Source: Hymenopellis radicata (lineage: Eukaryota > Basidiomycota > Agaricomycetes > Agaricales > Physalacriaceae). Taken from it: DNA of 64,000 nt. Positions 54,573 through 64,000 of this stretch are shown piece after piece. A program made the position numbers and the translations under genes. The notes below the pieces were generated by a model. It worked only from the letters and a program-made list of their open reading frames with translations. It made no database searches and was not told where the DNA came from. The stretch is taken from the NCBI GenBank assembly GCA_015501595.1, contig JADNRX010000214.1:1-64000 (forward strand), given 5' to 3'. Within the stretch, counting starts at the first letter, position 1, and each line of letters opens with the position of its first letter.

Positions 54573-56428
54573 ATTGGGTTTCTTGTTCAACGTTTTCGCG
54601 CTTTTTATGCTCTTTCCCTCTTTCTGCCGTTATATTTTTTCGTTTCCCAGTGCAACCCCAATGTACGATGAATTCCGCTCCACTCTTCCCGTTATCTCTG
54701 CAGCTGTGTTCTCCATCTTCATATCGTAGTGCTTCCTAGCGATGTGTTCTATGTTTACGATGTATATAAGTATAACTGTTAGCTTCTCGACATGAGATGT
54801 AGATCCTAGCTGCCACTTCAATGTATTGCTATCCAGATGTTTCGTTCCCTTGTTGATCATGATCATGGAGACTTGTGTGGTTATGAACCCTTATAACGCT
54901 AACGATAATCAACCCCACTAATGTTAATCTTTGTGGGGCATCATGATCATCAGTCTCTCATGAGTATAGATGCAAAGGAAGCAGATTCCGTACGTATGCG
55001 CATTCCTATGGGTTCAAGTTGACGCGCCAACCGTATGGTTTATCATAAGTGTGAGTTGGATTGGACGTCTTCTGACTTCTCTGATGTCCGGGACCTGACA
55101 TGCAGCTCTTCTTCCTTCTAGCAATGCAAAAGCCCCCGCCTCTCTTAAGCGGGGATGCAATTCGGATCCGCGTCGCTCGCTGGAGTTTCGATGCTCACAC
55201 ACACGTACGGCCTCGAACCGCGCAACTGTACTACGCTGGATCGGACGCCACACGCGAACAAGAAGGGTGTTCAAGCCATTTGGGCTGCTAGAGGTATCGA
55301 TCTAATATCGCACAAATCTGGTGATAACGCGCACGTGAAGGCGGATGCGCGACAGCGCGTCTTCTGCGGTCCAGGACGATGTCGCGATGCTCGACGTGAC
55401 AGCTCTGCACGCGTTGTGGAACCGCGCAGGCGTACTCAGCCTTCATGGCCCAATAGGATCAGACACTGAGTCACGTCGTCTCCGTCAGCGAGAGAGACAA
55501 ACCTTTGCGATTCTCCCGCACAATATCACCCAGCTTTCTTAGTACTCTGGTGATGCGGTACTAAGGCGCAGAAACGTTCGTGGCAGATCACTTGGCAGGT
55601 GTCGGCGTCGTTGGCGTCGATGGCCAGTTATGCGGGTGCCGTATTGTTTCTACAGGACACTGCAGAGAAGCAGCTTGTGAGTTATAGTCGCTTCGAAACA
55701 CTGAAAGTTCAATTGGTTAATGGTAATATACGGACAGATGGGATCGCACGCTCACGCAGTTTCTTCGCAGCCAGGAATTTGGTAGTATTGTGGGTATTGT
55801 CATTGGACAAACGGTGGACGCGGATGCTGTGTCCTACTCAGCACTGGAGTTACTTGCTTCGCCCTTGCATTTCAGAACCGACTCGTGGATCGAGCGAAAT
55901 CGAGTACTCTGACTATATTCTCGACCTCCATGCCAATAATGGTACTAGAGATTGACCTAGTCACGTTAACAGCTTCTAACAAATGGAACAGACTTGCGTC
56001 AAAGTTAGTTACTAAATATTACTGCGTCGTAAAGAAAGTGCATTTACACAATGCGAACTATGTGTAAGATGAGAAGACAACAACAACACTCAGGTATAGT
56101 ATACAATAATAATAAGTGTGTGCTATGGGGGGAATAGAAATAGTGTATACAACAATGCGTGCTTGAATGATATATATAACGTTAGGTCGTGTAGGTATGA
56201 TAGATAACCAAAAATCAAGCAGATGGATCATCTAATAACTGTCCAATGCACAGAAAAACAGTTCAGTCGTCCCCGGATGTGAAGAACCGTTCTGCGATTT
56301 CCAAGCGATGAAGACTCCCATGGTGCGACTGAGTCTTTTCCTCAAAGCAGGCGGCGGTAGTACTGAAAATGCAAGTGAGGTCGGCGATGGAGGTATCGAA
56401 AATGCAAGCGAGGTCGGCGATGCTGACG
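54573..56428. other. 1.85 kb convergent region without a supported gene
   Basis: Frames at 55155-55469 and 55599-55955 were examined and show no domain. A small inverted repeat (CCCCAC at 54913, GTGGGG at 54933) is flanked on each side by ATCATGATCAT. AT-rich simple sequence lies near 56095-56190. Confidence 0.4.
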
Positions 56429-59400
56429 TTACCCGAAAAGCAGGTTCCGGCCGACTGACACGTCCCGAACGAGCAGATGATCACTATTCGAATGCCCGTG
56501 CGATGGCAGTGGAGGGAATGTGTAATCATGACCGTCAGTGCCAGAAAACATGGAACTCGTTGGCCGACAGCCCAAATTAGCTTTTTGCCGCTGCTCCTCC
56601 TCCCACCTTTGATACTTCTCGCAAGCAGCGTCAAAGAGCTTGCGCTCCGCAGTCGGTGTCGAAGGGAAACTCGACCACGAGAACCTGTCCTCGAGCTGAC
56701 TCCCAAAAGCCATATGATCGCGCATATCCCTGTTCATGAATGTAAGCTCAAGACTAACGTAAACAATGAGGTAAAACTGACATGTCAAACCGGACTAGCA
56801 GACCCTCGAAGTCCTCTCTACTTAGCTCGGCAATTATGGCTTTAGGGCCATTTGGCTCTTTCCGTTCAAGAGGCCTGTCAGCGAGGCTGTTCCTCCGACC
56901 GTTTACTATGTCAACCGATTTAGACCGTTCTCGTAATGCATTTTTTGCCGCTTCCTCTCGCCTTCTCCGCCGTAAACCTGCTTGGTACTCGACGACCCAC
57001 TCCCACATCTCTTCCGAGCACGCTAAGATCTCGGTCGCACGCAAGGCCAGATGCAAGTTCAAAGTCCTCGTATCTATATGTAACGTCTTATTGGGGAGAT
57101 GATTCTTTGGCAGACGACTCGGCGTAGTTAATGGCAATGAAGGGGTGGGGGGAACCTCTGCTACAGGTATGCTTCCTGATGGCGGGAACTTATTCGAGGA
57201 CGCTGGAGCTCTAGGAAAAAATCCTGAATATCTTGAATCATCCAAGGAGACGAATTGTGACGTTCGATGCAAAAGATTACGGGTAGAAACCCAACGCTTA
57301 TCGTCAACGCTGGTATCGATGGATAGGGGGCGTTTCTCCTGCAGTGGAAACCTAGCGGGATGCGGATTAATGGCGTTTCTCGCCTCCTCATCCGGGTCGT
57401 CGTCGTCGTCGTCAGAAAAGAACTCATCGTGCTGCTGCGGGACTGTCTTCGGCTGAAGCGGAGGAAATGCAAACTGTATAGGAGGATGGGTTCGGACATC
57501 TGAAGGGATCATTCAGTAAGGATCTCCGAAGCTGTAGGAGTTCATACCTGTGAAGTGCATATTGAGGTAATTCGGTAACAGAGACAGCGGCGACAGATTT
57601 ATGAATCTCGAGGCCTGCATCTCATTGTATATCGTTTCCAGCACAGTGTGATCTCTTGGGTTCACTGGCGGCCTTAAAGGACGCGTCAAGAACGGCGGAG
57701 GTCGAACGCGAGGGAAATCTGGTGTGGAAGGAGAGTGTATGGGAGAGTGTATGGCTTGAGCCGAAGGTGTCGATATGGATAATCGCCTCGTTCGCGTCTC
57801 CTGGACCACCGCGTCTAATGAACCGGTATTGGGCGCTTGCAGAGAGATCGAGGATCCTGAATACAGCTTCGAAGAAGTCGAAGGAGGTTTGGTGGCGTCC
57901 ATGCTGGCCGACAACAAAGCCGAGGAATGGAGCGAGGGTGTTTTCTGCTGTAGCAGCGGCGAGGAGTTCACGAGACTGGTCATCGACTTCCGGGGCGCAT
58001 GAGAAGCTTGAGTGATGGTTCCGCCATTCAAATCACTTCTATCCTCATCAGCTTCTACGATGGCAGTACTAGAGACAGGGAGACTTGGAGATGAGAGCAT
58101 CGACGCTGGGGATGCCGACAAACTGACGGTGCTTGAGGAAGCCATTACTCTGGGACTGGATGTATCCATAGAGGGTGGAGACACGTCCTCTGATTTTCTG
58201 GCACTTATCCCAGAATCATACAGAGACGTAGGCATCGTCGAGTCGGTATCGCCGTCATCTTGGTCAGAGCTTCGCGTAACGTCGGAATGCGGGATCGAAT
58301 TTGCCGAGCGCCGCCTCACTTCATCAGCCGACCTAGAGTCGGAGCCAATGTCGCTCTCATCATCCGCTTCGTCTACGGCACGACCAGGAAAAAATAGGTC
58401 TTCCTCAATCATCTTAACGCAGATTTGAAAGTGAGTTTATGTTTGTAACACTTATCGAGATTGCGCTTACCTCAAAGGCCCCTCCAGGTTTCAACACGCG
58501 AATGATCTCTTCAAAAAGATGATCCCACTAAGGTAAATGAATGAGCGCAGAATGACACCATCGATTGACGTGACAAACCTTGTCTTCAGGCACTCCCAAC
58601 GCTATTCGCTTGATATGACTATGTGTAGAGATGTTCAGTGTTTATTTGGGGTCTGAAGAGCCTGTACGCACACATAATCAAACTCCTCGTTTGGGAAAGG
58701 CAGAAATTCCAAACTAATCATGGTTCCCATCAGAACGCGTACTCTGATTGATTTGAACGACCCACAAATTTCCTTGCGTCCAAGTAATGCGCTGTGCGAG
58801 GTCTATTGACCCGACTCGGTGAAGGTCAGGATGTAGAGGGACGATATCCAATCCTGCGAATCGTGTCATGATCCACTCCGGAGACCGACAATACAGCAGT
58901 CGTACCCACGAAGCTACAATCTCGCCAAATGCGGGCGCAGTTGAGAATCCAGGCGCCTGTGCCTGGAGAGGCTATCCGTTAACACACACCCTCCCAAAGC
59001 GACAACGAACACGAACCGCAACCGATATCGAGGACTTTTCTCGGAGGCTCCCCAAAGACGTGCCAAGTGATACTGTCGCATATCTGCTGGCAAAAAGATG
59101 TCTCCCAGACGTCTCTGGAATAGACCGCCACCATCATCAGTAAATCGAAGCTAACCGGAAAATATAGAAACTCCACGCGATTCGCACCACGCAGAACAGG
59201 AATAGAGAAGCGACACTCACAGGTCCAATACGTCCCGCTCGTAGCTTCTCGGATATGGAACTTCATCCTTCCCAAATGGATGGTGTTTCCTCCCACCCAT
59301 GATACCGAGTCCACCCAGACTAGCCGCGCCCCACCCATCCCCACCGTTAGGTCCGAATCCAGGTTTGACACATCCGGAGAAACCTCCTTTGACAATAAAC

Positions 59401-60401
59401 TGCGCAGCGCGAGCACTGATATTGCGCTTGAGTTCTTCAAGGATAGTCCGGTCAGCAGTAGAAAACTTGAGGTGGTTTTCGATTTCCTGCTGCTTTTCGC
59501 GTTGTTTGTCTGACAAGAGTGGAGCCGCAGATTCAGGTTTAGGTTTTAAACGCGAAGGTGTCGGCGCTGGTGCCTGGAAAGATACGGGGGCGAGGAAGGG
59601 ACCTACAGACATTGCAGAGGTGAAAGGGTAGAATGAAGAAGGGGGCGCGCCTGTCGAGTTGGCTCTGAGTGGTGATTTATTAGAATTATTAGGTCGGGAT
59701 GCTGGAGATCGTATAGCAGGGGGAAGGGAGGGACGGGCTGTGCCATTGCCCATGATGGGCTTGGACTTTAATGTTTTTGTACCAGTCGACTTGCGTCTAC
59801 GAACAAGGCCGTCTGGGAAGTGAAGGCCAGAAGGGCGCGCTCCAGATGTTGATGGACGGCCACCAGAACTAGAGGGACGAGCCTATGGGGGCAAGACGTC
59901 AGATAGGCTTCTTGATTAGAAAGTAAAGAAAACTGTCGCGGGGTTTGTGGGGTTTAATCTAAAGCTACTTACTGTATCGACCTTGCTCGTCGACGGTGAC
60001 GATGGCTGAAGCTGCGACGAGGCGGGTATACTGGAAGGCGGATAGTCGGGTACCGGATATAACTCCCAAGGCGTTACATCCTCTCTAGACCCAGTAGCCG
60101 TCCTAGGGCGAGTCTCTGCGGCCAGTTTCTTGAGCATCGGATTCGCGGAACGTGTTGGGACCGGAGCCAGGAGCGGGCGTGCATGTGAACGCGCTGGATG
60201 TCGGGCTGGCCGTGGCGGGACGTCGAGGGGAGCTGGGAACGATGCCGGTCTCGCGGTCAGGACCTGTGTGGAATTTAAATGGCGGATTGGGGAGAGATGA
60301 GGCTGGGAAGACGGTGCAGGGTCGTCAGCCGATTCGAATCCGCCTTGGGCCGACCGCGACCTCTGCGGACGGGGTCGTCCAGCAGAGGCTTCTACAGACA
60401 T
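56429..60401 (-). CDS. SAM-dependent methyltransferase with long disordered segments
   Basis: MSVEASAGRPRPQRSRSAQG starts a long Pro/Ser/Arg-rich N-terminus. The class I methyltransferase fold begins at CDSITWHVFGEPPRKVLDIG, with motif I DIGCGTGAWILNCARIW and then VGLDIVPLHPDLHRVG. It continues with LAQRITWTQGNFLEFLPFPN, KWDHLFEEIIRVLKPGGAFE and MIEEDLFFPG. A Ser-rich disordered insertion of about 200 residues follows, and then conserved sequence returns (HTVLETIYNEMQASRFINLS, PLSLLPNYLNMHF, LHLALRATEILACSEEMWEW). The C-terminus ends SVGRNLLFG, with TAA at 56429. About 1100 residues in many exons. This arrangement recurs in basidiomycetes; the methyl acceptor is unknown. Confidence 0.8.
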
Positions 60402-61718
60402 GGTTGCTATCGTGGACGTTGGCGGCGACGATTCTCGTGTATATCCAGTCAGTCCGTGCCAGCATCCACAGCGTCGAGCTCAACGGTCGACGATGAACGC
60501 TCAGGTCCAAGCCATGGCAAGCGTAAAAAGGAAAGCTTTGGATATATTTAAATTTCAATCGGCCGGATGCGCCTGTGTATTTCATTTCTCGGAGCTCATC
60601 ACCCTTACCCGCCTCTCTGCTCGTCGCCGTCTCTGCTGTCCTCGTTGCCGCCAGCCGCGACCGACTCGTCCGCCCCCTTCACCCACACGACTTAGGAGGC
60701 TCTGCGGGGTTACCGTAGGTCCTGCTGCATTCTTTGAGGCACCGATCACTAGGCTATCCTTCCTTCCTGCTTCCATCAGGCTCATTATATGCCCATAAAG
60801 GTATCACACCAGGACGGCAGAGCGGATGCCACTGGACAGAACTCTGGGCCTAGTATCACCTGCTTGGATCCACACACTCGATCCATTTCGCGTTCGTTTT
60901 CCAAAAATACTTGTGTCAAACGTACATCTCCTTCCAATCTCGTGCACTGGCAAAATAAGCTCTAAACCCCCTAGTCGTCTGTCGATGCGTCATAGATCTT
61001 GGTACTAGATAACTCCTACCCCCACTAAGAGATCTCCGCCGACAAGGAAAGCGCGGTCTTTGCCTGGTATAAATCTCGCTGAAGTTTGACATCCGTCTGT
61101 TTACAATGTACTTTTGGCTCGGCTGCACTGGTTCTCGTAAACTGCCCTACTCATTGTCTTTACGCCACCTGACGATGATACCCATCCTGCTTCCCGCGAT
61201 GTAATAGGACTTGTATACATCCGACGGTGGCCTCGGGCTTCCTCTCAATATATTGGGCGGGAATTGGATGTCGGCTACGATCGCTTCCAAGCTTTGCCTC
61301 CTCATAGGACAACATCGAGTCTGGTACGGACATCGAGCAGTCGGTAAGAATTGGCCGTACCCAAGTCCACCAACAGCTATTAAACTGTCCTTTAGAGTGC
61401 ACTCCCGCGAACGTGAAACAATTCTAGCCGTACTTTTACGTTGCATTTCCCCGCTCACAATGTTCTTGGCAACCTTCTTGTCCGCGCCTGACCGGCTTCT
61501 GAATCATTGCTGCGCTTTCCCGAGCCCGTCCAGACTCCATTTATGAGCTAGACACCCGAACCTGACTAGAGAGCAGTATAAAGGTCGAAACGTTTTTGGA
61601 GACGAGACAGACATCTTCTCCCTAGCACTACAGTGAGTCTGCATTGTACTTGCGCGTTTCTTCGACTCGACTTATGCTTTCTCCCAAGTTCGCTCAGAAG
61701 AACTCTTCAGCCGCCACA
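60402..61718. promoter_or_regulatory. 1.3 kb divergent upstream region
   Basis: It separates the methyltransferase (minus) from the small secreted protein (plus). TATAAAG at 61577-61583 lies about 140 bp before the start at 61719. Open frames in 60480-61550 have no recognisable product. Confidence 0.45.
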
Positions 61719-62175
61719 ATGTTGTCCACCAACTCGAAGCTTTTTGCCGCGTAAGAATCTTCGTCAATTGCCGCTCAGAATCTCCTATTAATTTCCTATG
61801 CTCAGTGTCATCGGCGTCGCCCTCTTACCTGCCGTCTTGTCTCTGCAAGTACACTGTGCAGATACCCGCGCCGTCAATATTTACGTCCCCCTCGCTCAAG
61901 AGGCTGGCAACCTGCTCTGCGCCGAGCGCTTCTGTGCGCCCGAGGTTGGCATCCCGGAGGACCCCACCCGTTCCAAGACGGTTTGCTCTACCGACGTGTC
62001 TGAAGCAACGGCGACTGTCAGGCTCGGTACCTGCACCGACAACTGCGAAGAGGCAACGAGCTTGATCATCGCGGAATGTATCGAGAACGGTTGGACGTCG
62101 GGCTACGCGACGACGGAGGATGAGTCGGAGTACTACTACATTTCTGACAAGGCTACCACTGCAACCACCTGCTAA
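61719..62175 (+). CDS. Small secreted cysteine-rich protein (8 Cys)
   Basis: Two exons give about 133 residues. The signal peptide spans the intron: MLSTNSKLFAA then VIGVALLPAVLSLQVHCA. The mature part contains eight cysteines in all (VHCA, LLCAERFC, TVCS, GTCTDNC, AECI and the terminal TTC). Spacing and size are typical of fungal small secreted proteins or effector candidates, but I recognise no named family. The start at 61719 has context GCCGCCACAATG; an in-frame ATG at 61674 would add 15 residues and is less likely. The stop is only 84 bp from the convergent adaptin-binding gene. Confidence 0.78.
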
Positions 62176-62259
62176 TCGTTGAGAGTACAGTTTCTAGTGT
62201 TCAATTATTCAGTTTTGGACTACAATTACGAGGTATATACAAATACACAATCATGATAG

Positions 62260-63845
62260 TCATGGGTCATCTTTCGAATCTTGCTCCAACCCATAAACAA
62301 GCCCAAGGGCTATCCTCGCCGCGGCCTTCCTTCTTTCCGCCTCATCATCCATACCCGCAATTTCAGCTTTCATCCCCTGCAGTGCCGACATCACCTGCCC
62401 AATATCAAACGGTGCAAGGTCAAAATCATCAGCATCCGCTTCATCCTCAGCCGGAGGTCCCTCAACTTTCTGGGATCCGAATATCCGCTGAGCGCTCTCT
62501 CTAATCTCTGATTTCGACGGCATATCCTCGTCACCATCCGTGTCGATATCGTTGTCTTCGAGACTGTCATAAGGGACATCCTGACTGGTATCCCCAAGAT
62601 CAGAGTGGCTGCCCAAAGAGTGATACATTATATCGCCGTCCGAAGGACCCAGTCTATCTGAGCCAAACGACACGTCAAACGGAACCTCATCAAAGCTTGA
62701 ATCATCTGGAAGAGGCTGCTCCTCCGATGTGCGCTTCGGTTCCGTTGGAGGCGCGGAAACGAACACAGAAAAGTCATCGTCAAAGCCACTGACGACAGTC
62801 TTGTCGTCTGCGGGAGAAACATGATCTCCCCAGCCTTCGGTCTCGAGATCAGTCGGGGAGAAGGACATGTCGGAGGTTTTCCAGGGGTCCTCTTTCTCTC
62901 CGTCTTCCAGCCATCTAGCCAGTTCTTCCATTTCGCTATGTACTTTGTCAGGTGTGCGTAATGAGGCCAAAGCGGGAACGGCGAAATCCGATTCGTCAGG
63001 CGACAGTTCGGGAGCATCGAAGGAGGATTGCGCCCACTCTAAGAACGCGGCGCCTCGTTGATTCGCTCCGGCTGACTTTTTGGATGTCGCCACAGATGTT
63101 TGCATGGAGGGCCACATAATCGTGCTCAGTGCGTCGAGCACGCGAGGCAGAGAGGGTATCGCTATCATACAGTCATTATGATTTCAGGATGCATTAAGAG
63201 CAGACCGACCGTCTTCTTCTTCTACTTCATCTGAAGCAATGTCCGAGGCGTCGATGAACTCAAATCCATGCGATGAGAGGAATTCATCGATTATGCTAGT
63301 TTCTTCCGAAGCGTCCTCTTCATCCTCCTTGTCCTCTTCGGGAATGTTGGGCGGTCCAGGTATGCGCACGGCTAGGGAGACTTCAGGTTCAGCACCAGCT
63401 ATGTCCTTGGAAAGGCGATGGATGTGGTGCTTATATGCCTGTAGTACTGTCGCCGTCAAGAGGCAATACACGAGGAGACAGCCATTCTCACCTCGCCTCT
63501 ACCCCACACAAATATGACCGCAGGGATACCCTGGAAATGGTAGGGGGCTAGGCCCTTGATTGGACGCGCAAGGAAATGCACGTCGGCCTTATAGTACTTG
63601 TTCTCGATAGTCCATGGAATGTGTGTCTCTGTCTCTCCTGTTGTCGGCGCCTTCGTTTCTATCGAGTCCGCTGACGACAACTGTTGGATGCCTGCAAATG
63701 TCGAGGTCAGGCTGCGTGCTCAAACCAGAGGCATCACGCAAAACGAACGTTTGACGAGATCCAACGAGGTATCGAGGGTCGACGACACTGTCAGAATACG
63801 ACACGATGCCTCCGACATCATGGTGGTTAAGTGTGAACGGGCCAT
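62260..63845 (-). CDS. Alpha/gamma-adaptin-binding protein (AAGAB/Irc6 family)
   Basis: Four exons. The N-terminal Rab-like domain begins EASCRILTVSSTLDTSLDLV and continues with HIPWTIENKYYKADVHFLA and GIPAVIFVWGRGE, as in AAGAB p34 and yeast Irc6, chaperones that assemble AP-1/AP-2 clathrin adaptors. A long acidic disordered middle follows (EEDKEDEEDASEE; DNDIDTDGDEDMPSKSE). The C-terminal helix QVMSALQGMKAEIAGMDDEA and RKAAARIALGLVYGLE matches the family's conserved end. The start could be 63845 (MARSHLTTMM) or the second ATG at 63821. The gene is intact. Confidence 0.78.
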
Positions 63846-64000
63846 CGGTCCGCGAGATTCATTACAACTTTGATGGCGCTAACCGCCACGGCCCGCCGCT
63901 CACTTCACTTGGTTTCAACAATATGTGTGTTCAGCCTTACATAGTAAAACACAACAATGCTTAGTTTTAAGAGAATCGCGTCCCGGGCACCCTTCGCTCT
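63846..64000. other. Right edge, upstream region
   Basis: The last 155 bp are upstream sequence of the adaptin-binding gene with no gene visible before the window ends. Confidence 0.4.

Noticed and set aside
55155..55955. Two moderately long frames in the 54.6-56.4 kb gap.
   Set aside because: They have no domain, no consistent splicing, and occupy different frames.

Overview
The window comes from a gene-dense nuclear genome of a mushroom-forming basidiomycete (Agaricomycetes). Genes carry many roughly 45-60 nt GT-AG introns, lie head-to-head and tail-to-tail, and include lineage-typical families such as a DUF6535 membrane protein, a wax-synthase-like MBOAT, a small secreted cysteine-rich protein and a disordered SAM methyltransferase. 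No tRNA, rRNA, CRISPR array or intact transposon was seen. About 23 protein genes are supported. Most were resolved only by joining short exons by eye, so exact splice sites are my reading.

Layout. 0.5-7 kb: a mitochondrial NAD+ carrier (minus), a doubtful orphan locus, a secreted Lys/Asp/Glu-rich repeat protein with start and phase defects, and a three-finger C2H2 regulator. 7-21 kb: the DUF6535 protein, a 1.7 kb empty stretch, a DeSI(PPPDE)-thioredoxin-PUL fusion, an Old Yellow Enzyme, a single-pass membrane protein and a PEX8-like peroxin. 22-35 kb is a metabolic block: two tandem acyl-CoA/4-coumarate-CoA ligase paralogues, both ending in peroxisomal PTS1 tripeptides (SRL and AKL), a DAO-type FAD oxidoreductase, a secreted type-B carboxylesterase/lipase and a DUF1479 iron-oxygenase-like protein. 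35-43 kb holds housekeeping genes: TMA23 (ribosome biogenesis), a vWA protein, GEM1/Miro and an F-box protein. 43-49 kb: a short-chain dehydrogenase, a wax-synthase-like acyltransferase and a NiCoT nickel/cobalt transporter. 49-64 kb: a Red1/ZFC3H1-like RNA surveillance factor, the MADS-box factor MCM1, a SAM methyltransferase, an 8-Cys secreted protein and an AAGAB/Irc6-like adaptin-binding protein.

Two themes stand out. First, otherwise healthy genes repeatedly lose frame by one base, mostly inside short G or C runs (about 4735, 15981, 20097, 25702, 38126, 44269 and 48954). This looks like systematic homopolymer loss in the consensus rather than many pseudogenes. Second, peroxisomal function recurs: a PEX8-like protein ending in ARL lies about 1 kb upstream of two PTS1-tagged CoA ligases and next to other oxidative and hydrolytic enzymes. 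A 69-bp dispersed repeat (66 of 69 identical) at 29348 and 35511 flanks this block on unrelated genes and is not explained by any gene.
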